DNA of 64,000 nucleotides from assembly GCF_001612685.1 (NCBI RefSeq), contig NZ_BDAY01000038.1:1-64000 (forward strand), in the 5' to 3' direction. Made by a program: the position numbers and the translations under genes. Origin of the DNA: Nocardia altamirensis NBRC 108246 (GTDB taxonomy: Bacteria; Actinomycetota; Actinomycetes; Mycobacteriales; Mycobacteriaceae). Under the pieces are notes generated by a model. It did no database searches, was not told where the DNA came from, and saw only the letters and a program-made list of their open reading frames with translations. Below are positions 42,018 through 49,533 of this stretch, in pieces (the stretch's first letter is position 1; each line of letters begins with the position of its first letter).

Positions 42018-42059
42018 CGACATTTGTCGTCAAGAGAAAAATGTCGTACTCCGACATTT
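42018..42059. promoter_or_regulatory. TetR operators between DHA2 pump and tetR
   Basis: A perfect dyad AAATGTCG-TACTC-CGACATTT (42039-42059) is accompanied by a second dyad CGACA-TT-TGTCG (42018-42029). Both use the element CGACATT, so two dimers can bind across the divergent promoters. Confidence 0.82.
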
Positions 42060-42092
42060 GGCGGTTAAAGACAGGAGAGGGCCGGATTGCGA

Positions 42093-42105
42093 TAGCATGT
42101 GAGCA
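42093..42105 (+). promoter_or_regulatory. Probable leaderless -10 of the tetR gene
   Basis: TAGCAT (42093-42098) is 6 bases before ATG 42105 and has no ribosome site near, which argues for a leaderless transcript starting at the ATG. Confidence 0.45.
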
Positions 42106-42821
42106 TGCTCGAGTCACCGACGCCGACGGGCGCGAGTGCCGCAGCGGAACACCCTGCGAGCGCCACCCCACATCCCGGACCGCACCCAACCGGACTGCGT
42201 GAACGCAAGAAGGAACAGACCAGGTTGCGGATCATCGAGGTGGGCCTGAACCTTTGCGACGCACAGGGATTCGACGCGACCACCATCGAGCAGATCGCCA
42301 ACGCCGCCGACATCTCACCGCGCACGATCAACCGGTACTTCGAGAGCAAGGAAGACATCGTGCTCGGGCCGGTGGTCGATTTCGGGGCCGCCATCGCCGA
42401 AACGCTGCGTGGGATGCCGGTCACCGGCAACGAGTTGGAGTCATTGCGCGAAGCGTTCCTGCAGGTCGTCGATCGTGCGTCGGCCGACAACGCCGCAGGC
42501 CCCGTCACCTTCCGTCAGTTCCAGCAAATGCGGCGGATCATGCGCGGCAGCTCGGCGGTCAGTACCCGCAGCATCGACCACGCCGAGACCAAGAACGCCG
42601 CGATCGCCGGTGTGCTCGCCGAGCGACTCGGCACCAAGCCCGACGCCATGCCGGTGCGGATCGTCCTCGGCGTCTGGCAGCTGATCGGCCATCTCGGCAT
42701 GGAGTGCCAACAGGCCGCGTTCGACGACGACGACCTCGAGGCCGCGGCACAGGCCTCGCGCACGGCCTTCACCTCGACATTCGACGAATTCCTTCGCGTC
42801 TGCTGCCCCGATCGCGGGTGA
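42105..42821 (+). CDS. TetR-family repressor, divergent from the DHA2 pump
   Basis: This 238-residue protein has a Pro/Ala-rich N-terminal tail of about 25 residues and then the HTH (LRERKKEQTRLRIIEVGLNL, ATTIEQIANAADISPRTINRYFESKEDI over helices 1-4) and a long helical ligand domain. GTG 42099 is an alternative start. The TGLRERKKEQTR motif resembles that of the TetR at 6.7 kb, so both belong to the same broad subgroup though their pumps differ. It should bind the CGACATT dyads just upstream. Confidence 0.85.
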   Translation: MLESPTPTGASAAAEHPASATPHPGPHPTGLRERKKEQTRLRIIEVGLNLCDAQGFDATTIEQIANAADISPRTINRYFESKEDIVLGPVVDFGAAIAETLRGMPVTGNELESLREAFLQVVDRASADNAAGPVTFRQFQQMRRIMRGSSAVSTRSIDHAETKNAAIAGVLAERLGTKPDAMPVRIVLGVWQLIGHLGMECQQAAFDDDDLEAAAQASRTAFTSTFDEFLRVCCPDRG

Positions 42822-42848
42822 CGTTTCGGGCAGCGCGCAGCCGTTAGC

Positions 42849-42854
42849 TATGAT
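42849..42854 (+). promoter_or_regulatory. -10 element of the riboswitch-metX transcript
   Basis: TATGAT lies 8 bases before the predicted riboswitch 5' end, a good fit to the housekeeping sigma -10 consensus. Confidence 0.6.
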
Positions 42855-42862
42855 GCGGAACA

Positions 42863-42966
42863 GGTCATGAGTGCCAGCGCGAAGCCCCGGCTTGCTGGAC
42901 GGCAACCCTCCAGCAGCGGTGGGGTGCTCCGGGTGATGACCGGGCTCTCGAAGGTCGAGAGCAAGC
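42863..42966 (+). ncRNA. SAM-IV riboswitch upstream of metX
   Basis: The RNA begins GGTCATGAGTGCCAGCG and contains the SAM-binding core shared by SAM-I/SAM-IV (GCTTGCTGG, then CGGCAACCCTCC) followed by GGGTGCTCCGGGTGATGACC, whose ATGACC closes P1 with GGTCAT at the 5' end. An additional hairpin (GCTCTCGAAGGTCGAGAGC) follows P1, which is the SAM-IV layout known from Actinobacteria upstream of metX. It should bind S-adenosylmethionine and turn down methionine synthesis, here at the level of the ribosome site at 42976-42981. Confidence 0.88.
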
Positions 42967-42989
42967 GCGCCGTCCAGGAGGTTCCTCTA

Positions 42990-43073
42990 ATGTGTCGTTT
43001 CCCGTTGCCCAAGAACCACCTCGGGTCGAGGATGCATGCACAATCCGCCGGTGTCACGGCGGCGGCGACGTGA
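42990..43073 (+). CDS. 27-residue leader ORF between riboswitch and metX
   Basis: A perfect AGGAGG (42976-42981) stands 8 bases before ATG 42990. The frame encodes MCRFPLPKNHLGSRMHAQSAG plus VTAAAT and stops with TGA 43071-43073, overlapping the GTG start of metX as GTGA. metX has no ribosome site of its own at 43070, so it would be translated by re-initiation after this leader. Alternatively GTG 42992, in frame with metX, uses the same AGGAGG and gives an extended MetX. Either way the riboswitch controls that one ribosome site. Confidence 0.5.
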   Translation: MCRFPLPKNHLGSRMHAQSAGVTAAAT

Positions 43074-44230
43074 CCGTGGATACCGAACCGAGCGTCGCAC
43101 GCGCCGCCGGGGTGGCTCTGCCACCGCCGGACGGGCGCCTCGGCATCATCCCGATCGGCGACCTGACGCTGGAAAGCGGCGCGGTCATTCCGCAGGTCCA
43201 TCTGGCCGTGCAACGCTGGGGTGAGCTCTCCCCCGAGTTGGACAACGTGGTGCTGGTCGAGCACGCACTGACCGGCGATTCGCATGTGGTCGGCTATCCG
43301 GACGACATCCACCCGCTGCCGGGCTGGTGGGACGGGATGGTCGGCGCCGGCTGTCCGCTCGACACCGACGAGTGGTGTGTGATCGCGACGAACGTGCTCG
43401 GCGGCTGCAAGGGCAGCACCGGGCCCTCGACCCTGGCGCCGGATGGAAAGCCTTGGGGGGCAAGGTTTCCGGAGATTTCCATCCGGGACCAGGTGGCCGC
43501 CGAAGCCGCGCTGATGGACCGGCTCGGCATCGACCGCCTCGGCGCCGTCGTGGGCGGGTCGATGGGCGGCATGCGGGTGCTGGAGTGGATGGTCGGCGCG
43601 CCGGACCGGGTCGGCGCCGCACTGGTGCTCGCCGTCGGCGCCCGCGCCACCGCCGATCAGATCGGCACCCAGACCACCCAGATCGCCGCGATCAAGGCCG
43701 ATCCGGACTGGCAGGGCGGCAATTACCACGACACCGACCGTGCCCCGATGAGCGGCATGGGCATCGCGCGCCGGATCGCGCACCTGACCTATCGCACCGA
43801 GGACGAACTCGACCATCGCTTCGAGAACAGCGCGCAGGACGCCGAGGATCCTTGGCACGGCGGGCGTTACGCGGTGCAGAGCTATCTGGATCACCAGGCC
43901 GACAAGCTGTGCAACCGCTTCGATCCCGGCACCTACGTGCTGCTGACCGAGGCGATGAACCGGCACGACATCGGGCGCGGGCGCGGTGGGGTGCATGCGG
44001 CATTGGCCGCTACGCCGGTGCCGTGCGTGGTCGGCGGTGTCGACTCGGATCGGTTGTATCCGTTGCGCACTCAGCGCGAACTCGCGGACGGGCTGCCCGG
44101 CTGCGACCGACTGGAGATCGTGCATTCGCGCGACGGGCACGACGGTTTCCTCACCGAGGCGACGGCGGTGTCGAAGCTGCTGATCGACACGGTGCGGTTG
44201 GCTCGGCTGCATCGCAAGCCCCGCGACTGA
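43070..44230 (+). CDS. metX: Homoserine O-acetyltransferase
   Basis: This 386-residue enzyme transfers acetyl from acetyl-CoA to homoserine, the first committed step of methionine synthesis. It is an alpha/beta hydrolase-fold acyltransferase. The nucleophile is Ser164 in VGGSMGG, with Asp and His in GVDSDRLYP and RDGHDGF near the end. The block CKGSTGPSTLAPDGKPWG is diagnostic of MetX. GTG 43070 gives an N-terminus close in length to mycobacterial MetX; GTG 42992 would add 26 residues and cannot be excluded. It stands alone here, without metC/metY, behind a SAM-IV riboswitch. Confidence 0.94.
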   Translation: MTVDTEPSVARAAGVALPPPDGRLGIIPIGDLTLESGAVIPQVHLAVQRWGELSPELDNVVLVEHALTGDSHVVGYPDDIHPLPGWWDGMVGAGCPLDTDEWCVIATNVLGGCKGSTGPSTLAPDGKPWGARFPEISIRDQVAAEAALMDRLGIDRLGAVVGGSMGGMRVLEWMVGAPDRVGAALVLAVGARATADQIGTQTTQIAAIKADPDWQGGNYHDTDRAPMSGMGIARRIAHLTYRTEDELDHRFENSAQDAEDPWHGGRYAVQSYLDHQADKLCNRFDPGTYVLLTEAMNRHDIGRGRGGVHAALAATPVPCVVGGVDSDRLYPLRTQRELADGLPGCDRLEIVHSRDGHDGFLTEATAVSKLLIDTVRLARLHRKPRD

Positions 44231-44317
44231 GTTCGCTTCGCGGGCAGCACTGTTCGCGGATTGTTCGATGCTCGGCGCGCTGACCCACGGTCCGACCGAA
44301 AGCGGCTCGGGCGCAGG

Positions 44318-44971
44318 CTATTTCGTGGTCGGCGCGCCGACGAGCAGCCGGACGATGGCGTGCACGAAGCCCTGCAGGCGTTCCCTGGGATACTCGTCCG
44401 GCTCGCTGACCGCCAGCCGGCCGAGCATCTCGGCGACCTGCAGCAGCGAGTTGGTGAGCAGGGCGGAATCCACACCCGCCCATCGAGGTTCGAGCGCCGT
44501 GCCGATGCGGACCAGCGCTTCGGCCTGATCGAAGATGCCAGCCCTCGACGTCCGTAGCGCTTCGCGGTATTCGTCGGGTGCGTTGCCAGGGCCCGCCAGG
44601 ATCAGTCGCCACCTGGTCGGATTCTCCAGTGCCACACCGACGAACGCCTCGACCGTCGCCGAGGCGGCAACCACCGGGTCGGCGCCCATCAGGTCCGCGG
44701 GCAGGGTGTCGGCGACCTGTTCGAGGCCGCGTTCGCGTTCCCGTTCCAGCAGTGCCGCAACGAGTTCGGCGCGGGTCTTGAAGACGGTGTAGAGCACCGG
44801 CTTGCCGACGCCCGCCTCCTGGGCGACCGCCTCCATGCTCAGCTCGTGCAGTTCCATCCGGCTCAGCACGGTGAAAGCGGCGTCGAGCAGTTGCGCCCGC
44901 CGCTGCTCGGGGGGCAGGCGGGGCGCATAGCGCCTGCGTGGCCCGTCCGCCCTGGCACGCGATGTCGTCAC
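44318..44971 (-). CDS. TetR-family regulator, divergent from the second mpaB-like gene
   Basis: This 217-residue protein has its HTH at about residues 22-66 (RRAQLLDAAFTVLSRMELHELSMEAVAQEAGVGKPVLYTVFKTRAELV over helices 1-4) and a TetR_C ligand domain. The GTG at 44971 follows GAGGCGG. The 165-bp intergenic region to the divergent MpaB-family gene holds two direct repeats that may be its operators. It is convergent with metX and unrelated in role. Confidence 0.86.
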   Translation of the reverse strand: MTTSRARADGPRRRYAPRLPPEQRRAQLLDAAFTVLSRMELHELSMEAVAQEAGVGKPVLYTVFKTRAELVAALLERERERGLEQVADTLPADLMGADPVVAASATVEAFVGVALENPTRWRLILAGPGNAPDEYREALRTSRAGIFDQAEALVRIGTALEPRWAGVDSALLTNSLLQVAEMLGRLAVSEPDEYPRERLQGFVHAIVRLLVGAPTTK

Positions 44972-45043
44972 TGCCGCCTCACCTTCATGCGGTCCATCCT
45001 GGCACCCGCCCCGGTATCGCTGGCGAATCCCGCCGATAACAAA

Positions 45044-45098
45044 TGCTACGCACCCGTTGTATTCATTTCGAGCAATTGCTACGGTTGCGTTGCATTCA
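45044..45098. promoter_or_regulatory. Two 22-bp direct repeats, 33 bp apart, before mpaB-like gene 2
   Basis: TGCTACG-N4-CGTTGTATTCA (45044-45065) is repeated as TGCTACG-N4-CGTTGCATTCA (45077-45098). The 33-bp period equals about three helical turns, so both copies face the same side of the DNA. They sit in the divergent region between the TetR and the oxygenase gene and are likely its operators. Confidence 0.7.
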
Positions 45099-45136
45099 CT
45101 CCGCGCGCCGGGGTGATCACCGCAAAGGAGCACCTG

Positions 45137-46087
45137 ATGCACTTCGATCCGACCACCCTGCGCCGGGACGACTACGGGTTCTTCGGCCCCGACTCGCCAA
45201 GCTGGAAGATCTGGACCGCGCCGACCGCCGTCATCGGCTTCCAGCGTGCGGTGGTGCTCGAGCATTTCGACCCGTTCCTCACCGCGGCCGTCGCCGACTC
45301 GCGCGGCATCTACCGCGACCCGCGCAAGCGCCTCGACCACACCTTCTCCTACTTCCTGATCGCCGCGATCGCCGACGGCCGCACCGCCATCCAGGCGGCC
45401 GAACACCTCATGCAGATCCACGCGCCGATGACGGGCATCGAGCCGATCAGCGGAAACCGCTACAGCGCCAACAGCCCGGAGACCCAGCTGTGGATCCACA
45501 TCACCGGCTGGCATTCGGTGCTCAAGGCCTACGAGGTGTTCGGGTCCGGCCCGTTGGCACCCGAGGAAGAGGCGCGCTACTGGCACGAATGCGCGATCGC
45601 CGCGGAGCTGCAGACCTGCAAGCCGGAGGACGTGCCGCGCAGCCGTGCCGAGGTGCGCGAATACTTCGCCAGGGTGCGGCCGCGCCTGTGCACCTCCGAA
45701 AAGGCCGAGGAGGGCATGCACCATCTGCTGTGGACCTCGCCGCGCAACGGTGCGGGCATCTCGTATGCCATTGGCAGCAGGCTGCTTTCGCTGGCGTCGG
45801 TGGCGACCCTGCCGAAGTGGATGCGCAGGCTCGGCCGCTTCGATCGCTGGGGGATCGTGGATCTCGCGGTGAAACTGCCCGCAAAGGTGCTGGTATGGAG
45901 CTTCACCCGGTTCAACTCGTTCGGATTGCTGTTCGCCGCACCGTTCGTCGCGCCGATGGCGGGTCAGATCCTCAAAGAGCACCTGAACGCGGCGCCGCCG
46001 ACGCGGCCCGAGACGGTCACCCCCAGCGAGGCACGTGCCTTGTACGGCAGTCGATCCGGCCGTGCCCTGATCGCCGAACCGGCCTGA
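45137..46087 (+). CDS. MpaB/DUF2236-family oxygenase-like protein (copy 2)
   Basis: This 316-residue protein has the family features: N-terminal FGPDSPSWKIWTAPTAVIGFQRAVVLEHFDP, the RLDHTFSYFLIAAIAD segment, and NSPETQLWIHITGWHSVLKAYEVFG, with conserved His residues that could hold a heme or metal. It differs greatly from copy 1 at 12.5 kb (little shared sequence beyond the fold signature). AAGGAG lies 6 bases before ATG 45137. Divergent from its own TetR. The substrate is unknown. Confidence 0.8.
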   Translation: MHFDPTTLRRDDYGFFGPDSPSWKIWTAPTAVIGFQRAVVLEHFDPFLTAAVADSRGIYRDPRKRLDHTFSYFLIAAIADGRTAIQAAEHLMQIHAPMTGIEPISGNRYSANSPETQLWIHITGWHSVLKAYEVFGSGPLAPEEEARYWHECAIAAELQTCKPEDVPRSRAEVREYFARVRPRLCTSEKAEEGMHHLLWTSPRNGAGISYAIGSRLLSLASVATLPKWMRRLGRFDRWGIVDLAVKLPAKVLVWSFTRFNSFGLLFAAPFVAPMAGQILKEHLNAAPPTRPETVTPSEARALYGSRSGRALIAEPA

Positions 46088-46092
46088 CCTCG

Positions 46093-46132
46093 CCGATTCC
46101 CCGCTGCATCGAGGGGTGCGGCGGGGAATCGG
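46093..46132. terminator. Bidirectional hairpin between mpaB-like gene 2 and hxlR
   Basis: CCGATTCCCCGC pairs with GCGGGGAATCGG (12 bp, perfect) around a 16-nt loop; the right arm directly touches the stop codon of the convergent HxlR gene. Confidence 0.8.
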
Positions 46133-46519
46133 TCAGCTTGCCGCCGCGCGGCGGGCCGCCTCGATCCTGTTGATGTTGGTCTCTATCCAATCCCGCAGTG
46201 CCGCAATGGGTGTGCGCAGGCTGTGGCCCAGCTCGGTGAGGGTGTACTCGACGCGCGGCGGCACGGTGGGATGCACTGTGCGGGTGAGGAATCCGTCCGT
46301 CTCGAGCTGACGCAGGGTCTGCGTCAGCATCTTCTGCGAGATGCCATCGATGCGCTTGTGCAGGTCGGTGTAGCGCATGGTGCCGTCCGCGAGCGCGTCG
46401 ACGATCAGCACCGTCCACTTTCCCGCGACATGATCGAGCACCTGGCGGGTCGGGCATTTGGCCGAGTAGATGTCGGCGGGCAGGCCGGAGCCATCGATGA
46501 GCGTGCGCACCTTTCCCAC
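46133..46519 (-). CDS. HxlR-family transcriptional regulator
   Basis: This 128-residue winged-helix regulator shows the diagnostic CPTRQVLDHVAGKWTVLIVDAL, followed by RYTDLHKRIDGISQKMLTQTLRQLETDGFLTR. The cysteine in YSAKCPTR is the redox- or aldehyde-sensing residue in HxlR/YodB/HypR proteins. The GTG at 46519 is chosen to match family length; GTG 46510 or 46561 are possible. It is divergent from a nitroreductase gene, a common arrangement in which the regulator senses quinones or electrophiles and controls the reductase. Confidence 0.88.
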   Translation of the reverse strand: MGKVRTLIDGSGLPADIYSAKCPTRQVLDHVAGKWTVLIVDALADGTMRYTDLHKRIDGISQKMLTQTLRQLETDGFLTRTVHPTVPPRVEYTLTELGHSLRTPIAALRDWIETNINRIEAARRAAAS

Positions 46520-46579
46520 TGTAGCGCACCCAAAGGTGCCTTCTTCCCATTGGAGCGTCACTCTCCGATAGTAAGAATT

Positions 46580-47221
46580 ATGGAAACACAGACACTTTCG
46601 GTTCCCGCCGCGATACGAGCCCGCCGCACCACCCGCCACTTCCGGCCCGATCCCCTCACGCCGCAGCTGGTCGACGAGCTCGTCGACTTGGCGGTGCAGG
46701 CGCCGAGCGCATGGAACATGCAGGACCGGTCGATCGTCGTCGTCACCAGCGAATCCGGCCGACAAGCGTTGTCGGCGGCCGCGTTCGGCCAGCCGCAGCC
46801 CCTCGAAGCGCCGGTGGTTCTTGTCTTCGTCGCCGACCCGACGGCCTGGCAGGACAACAACGCCGACATCGCCGAGCTGGCTCGCCGCAACGGCGCCTGG
46901 AATGCCGAATTCACCGCACTGTTCGACTCCCGCAGCGAGTTTCATGCGCTCAGAGAGCGCGGGCTGCTGCGAGAGAACGCCATCAAGAACGCGATGATCG
47001 CGGCCACCTACGTCATGCTCGCGGCGACCAGCCTCGGCCTGGCCTCGGCACCCATGAACGGCTGGGACCCCGACTCGGTGAAACAGGCCATCGGGATCGG
47101 CGATCGCGACGATCTGGCCATCGCGGTATTGGTCGCCGTCGGCTACAGCGATGCCGCGCCGCCGCACCCCGGCCGCAGGTCGCGCGAGCACACGGTGTTC
47201 ACCGAACGGTACGGGCGCTAG
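46580..47221 (+). CDS. Nitroreductase-family FMN oxidoreductase
   Basis: This 213-residue protein starts with the nitroreductase signature AIRARRTTRHFRPDPL, FMN phosphate-binding Arg residues, and the pocket motif QAPSAWNMQDRSIVVV. The later segment AATYVMLAATSLGLASAPMNGWD closes the active site. It should reduce quinones or nitro compounds with NAD(P)H. The start lies 60 bp from the divergent HxlR start. Its stop shares CTAG with the stop of the convergent DUF3017 gene. Confidence 0.88.
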   Translation: METQTLSVPAAIRARRTTRHFRPDPLTPQLVDELVDLAVQAPSAWNMQDRSIVVVTSESGRQALSAAAFGQPQPLEAPVVLVFVADPTAWQDNNADIAELARRNGAWNAEFTALFDSRSEFHALRERGLLRENAIKNAMIAATYVMLAATSLGLASAPMNGWDPDSVKQAIGIGDRDDLAIAVLVAVGYSDAAPPHPGRRSREHTVFTERYGR

Positions 47222-47538
47222 ACGCCGCCGAGGTTGATGGTGGCGACGATGAGGACGATGGCGGAGCCGAGCAGCGTCAGCGCACCGACGTCGAAGGGCT
47301 TGCTGCGCACCGCGAGCAGCCCGACCCGCGCGGTCGGCAGGCACAGCCGGAACGCCGCGGCCAGCAGCGTCGCCCCACCGAAGAACAGCGTGCCGCGGCG
47401 CCAGCGCTCCTGCGCCACGAACACCACGGCCACCACGATGACCGCCGCCACCACGATCATCGGCAGGTGGTGGCGCAAGAACCCGGTGCTCGCGGTCGCT
47501 ACCCGTTGGTCCACAGTGGACGTCTCGCCGTCGGTCAC
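47218..47538 (-). CDS. DUF3017 membrane protein
   Basis: This 106-residue protein has three hydrophobic helices (about residues 28-42, 50-66 and 83-103) and the DUF3017 pattern RRGTLFFGGATLLAAAFRLCLPTARVGLLAVRSK before the last helix. The family is specific to Actinobacteria and lacks a known function. In many relatives it follows folD; here folD is not in sight. GTG 47538 is the usual N-terminus; the frame extends to 47616. Confidence 0.82.
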   Translation of the reverse strand: MTDGETSTVDQRVATASTGFLRHHLPMIVVAAVIVVAVVFVAQERWRRGTLFFGGATLLAAAFRLCLPTARVGLLAVRSKPFDVGALTLLGSAIVLIVATINLGGV

Positions 47539-47676
47539 CCCCCGATTCTTACAGAGACCCCTGCTCGCGTGCCGCCGACGGGCCCGGTCGGCGACGGCGA
47601 CACCCTTCCGCATCACTACTACCGGGCGTAGTTTGAAGGAAGAGTCGAATCATCGCCGAACGAGAGGGTGGGGGCA

Positions 47677-48225
47677 ATGCGAGCGTTGACACGGATCCGG
47701 CACTACGGGCAGGCAGTGCGACAGGCCAAGCGCCATCGATCCGACCTCATCGGCTGGCTCCTGCGCAGGCCCCAAATCCTGGTCAGCACACTCGTCTTCG
47801 AGACGGCCCTGCTGTTCGCGAATCGCCTCGACCCCCGACTCAAGGAGCTCGCCGAACTGAAGACCGCTGGCCTGATCAACTGCGAATTCTGCCTCGACAT
47901 CGGCTCCGCCCTCGCGGCGTCCTCCGGCCTCTCCGAACAGCAACTCCTCGACCTCCCCCGCTACCGAACCAGCGACGCCTACACCCCCATACAAAAGCTG
48001 GTCATCGCCTACGCCGAAGCCACGACCGCCACCCCCGCCGTCTCCATGGCCGACCTCCGCGCCGACCTCCTGACGCACCTCTCGAGATCCCAGCTCGCCG
48101 AACTGGCAGCCGCCATCGCCTGGGAAAACCAACGAGCCCGCCTCAACCAGGGGCTCGGCGTCCGCCCGACCGGAATGGCCGAAGGCCTGGCCTGCGCCCT
48201 CCCCGAACCCCGCGCGACACCTTAA
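47677..48225 (+). CDS. Carboxymuconolactone decarboxylase-family (AhpD-like) protein
   Basis: This 182-residue helical protein has the core LDPRLKELAELKTAGLINCEFCLDIGSALAASSGLS. The CxxC motif (CEFC) resembles AhpD, though the usual following His is replaced (LDIG), so peroxidase-type relay may be changed. The second half repeats the helix pattern (LVIAYAEATTATP). AGAGGGTGGGG precedes ATG 47677. Its stop and the stop of the convergent gene share TTAA. Probably an alkylhydroperoxide or redox-linked protein; the exact activity is open. Confidence 0.8.
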   Translation: MRALTRIRHYGQAVRQAKRHRSDLIGWLLRRPQILVSTLVFETALLFANRLDPRLKELAELKTAGLINCEFCLDIGSALAASSGLSEQQLLDLPRYRTSDAYTPIQKLVIAYAEATTATPAVSMADLRADLLTHLSRSQLAELAAAIAWENQRARLNQGLGVRPTGMAEGLACALPEPRATP

Positions 48226-48755
48226 GCTTCCTCAGCCTTGACCGGCGGAAGAGCACGAAACGGCGGCATGACCCGCCGCGCGTACGTCGCCTCAGGGGTC
48301 AGGGTGATCACGTCGAGTTGCTTAACCAACGCTCCCGGCGCCTGCCCTCCGTCGAAATGCTCAGGGCTCGGCACTATGACCGCCTCGGCCTCCAGGCGGG
48401 TTGCCTGAGCCTTCAGCCGGGCCAAAGGTGGTCGGCCGAACTTCGGGTCGTAGATCACCATGTCGGCGAAGTCGTATCCGAGACGTGTTGCAAGCCTTCG
48501 AATTTGGCCCTGGTCCCACAGCTGTGCCAAACCGGACACGTCCGTTCGAAGATAGCCGACTGCGGTTGGCCGGTACTTCATCACTGCTTCTCCGTCTTCG
48601 TGGCTGTCGAGTTCAAGCGGGCCAAAGAGCTCCAGGTAGATCCCCGAGCAGTCCTCAGCTTCGTCGCCGTAGGACTGAATTTCCAGTAGGCCACCAGGGA
48701 ACTGGAGCAATCGCCTACGCGGCACGGCCGCTATCGCGTCAGGTTCATCCGTCAC
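48222..48755 (-). CDS. Unknown conserved protein, accessory cluster
   Basis: This 177-residue protein starts at GTG 48755 (GAGGGG 6 bases upstream). It has an N-terminal beta-rich half (LLQFPGGLLEIQSYGDE, IYLELFGPLEL) and a central segment LATRLGYDFADMVIYDPKFGRPPLARLKAQATRLEAEAVIVP that resembles a nucleotide-binding or resolvase-like fold, though no family can be named. It is convergent with the CMD-like gene and divergent from the DUF6879/XRE cluster. Such proteins appear with XRE regulators in actinomycete accessory regions. Confidence 0.55.
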   Translation of the reverse strand: MTDEPDAIAAVPRRRLLQFPGGLLEIQSYGDEAEDCSGIYLELFGPLELDSHEDGEAVMKYRPTAVGYLRTDVSGLAQLWDQGQIRRLATRLGYDFADMVIYDPKFGRPPLARLKAQATRLEAEAVIVPSPEHFDGGQAPGALVKQLDVITLTPEATYARRVMPPFRALPPVKAEEA

Positions 48756-48800
48756 GACTACCCCTCTGGTCGCTGGTGAGGCAGTTCGGGACCGAGATGA

Positions 48801-49040
48801 CTGCACCGGCCCCGAACGCCTGGCCTCACGGTAGAAACGGAGAACCTGCTACTCGGCTTCTTGGAGCCGGATACGTTCATCGGTGCGACCTTGACCGACA
48901 CCGGCCGAGGCACCTTCACCCTTACCGGCCAACCGATTACGGACCATGAGACGCTGAGTCAGCTCGAACTTGCCGACGACGAAGCAGCAATCTCGGTCCC
49001 TAAACGAGAGAGGACGTTCTACGGTGCGGCTGGTGCCTGA
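48801..49040 (+). pseudogene. Small coding frame lacking a clear start
   Basis: The frame open from 48801 to TGA 49040 reads like protein from about 48834 (VETENLLLGFLEPDTF, ATLTDTGRGTFTLTG, LELADDEAAISV). An in-frame TGA precedes it and no ATG, GTG or TTG stands at its natural beginning; the codons there are CTC ACG GTA, where a start such as GTG ACG GTA would fit. An overlapping out-of-frame ATG at 48797 would need a frameshift. It overlaps the DUF6879 gene by 17 bases, as an operon partner would. I read it as a small gene damaged at its start. Confidence 0.4.
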
Positions 49041-49533
49041 TGAGGGTTTCCCAGACCTACTCCGGACTTGTAAGCGGGAAGCGTTCCATCTGGAGGTACT
49101 CGACTCATACGCCGAACCGGATGAGCACGAACCGCTGAGGCGATTCCTCGCGGGTGAACCAGCGGATCATGCTTGGTTCCAGTCGTGGACCGAGCTGGTG
49201 CAGGAGACCGTCGGCCGAGGGATCGCCATCACCCGAGTTCGGATCGTCACCGAGCCGCATACCGATTACACACGGTTCGCACTGGCGATAGCCGCACTGA
49301 ACACCGAGGCGGGGGAAGACATCCGTTACCTACCAAGACATCTGGCCGGGGAGATACCTCCGGATGACTTCTGGCTGTTCGATGACTTGGTGGTGGTCTT
49401 CTCGGCGTTCGGGGATGCCGGAGGCTGGTCGGGTGCGGTCACCACCGATCCGCACATAGCCGCCTACTGCAAACAACTCAAAGAACGACTCTGGTCCCTG
49501 AGTGTCCCGTACTTGGAGTACGTCGCACGGTGA
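49024..49533 (+). CDS. DUF6879-family protein, partner of an XRE regulator
   Basis: This 169-residue protein starts at GTG 49024 (RLVPDEGFPDLLRTC) and contains AFHLEVLDSY, AWFQSWTELVQETVGRGIAITRVRIVTEPHTDYTRFALAIAALNTEAGEDIRYLPRHLA and DDFWLFDDLVVVFSAF, the pattern of DUF6879. These proteins are almost always encoded next to XRE/DUF5753 regulators in actinomycetes and are thought to interact with them. The stop overlaps the next start as GTGA. The exact function is unknown. Confidence 0.78.
   Translation: MRLVPDEGFPDLLRTCKREAFHLEVLDSYAEPDEHEPLRRFLAGEPADHAWFQSWTELVQETVGRGIAITRVRIVTEPHTDYTRFALAIAALNTEAGEDIRYLPRHLAGEIPPDDFWLFDDLVVVFSAFGDAGGWSGAVTTDPHIAAYCKQLKERLWSLSVPYLEYVAR

Noticed and set aside
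42867..43073. 68-codon frame that starts inside the riboswitch
   Set aside because: Its first part is the structured RNA. Only the last 27 codons, from ATG 42990 behind AGGAGG, are plausible as a leader ORF.
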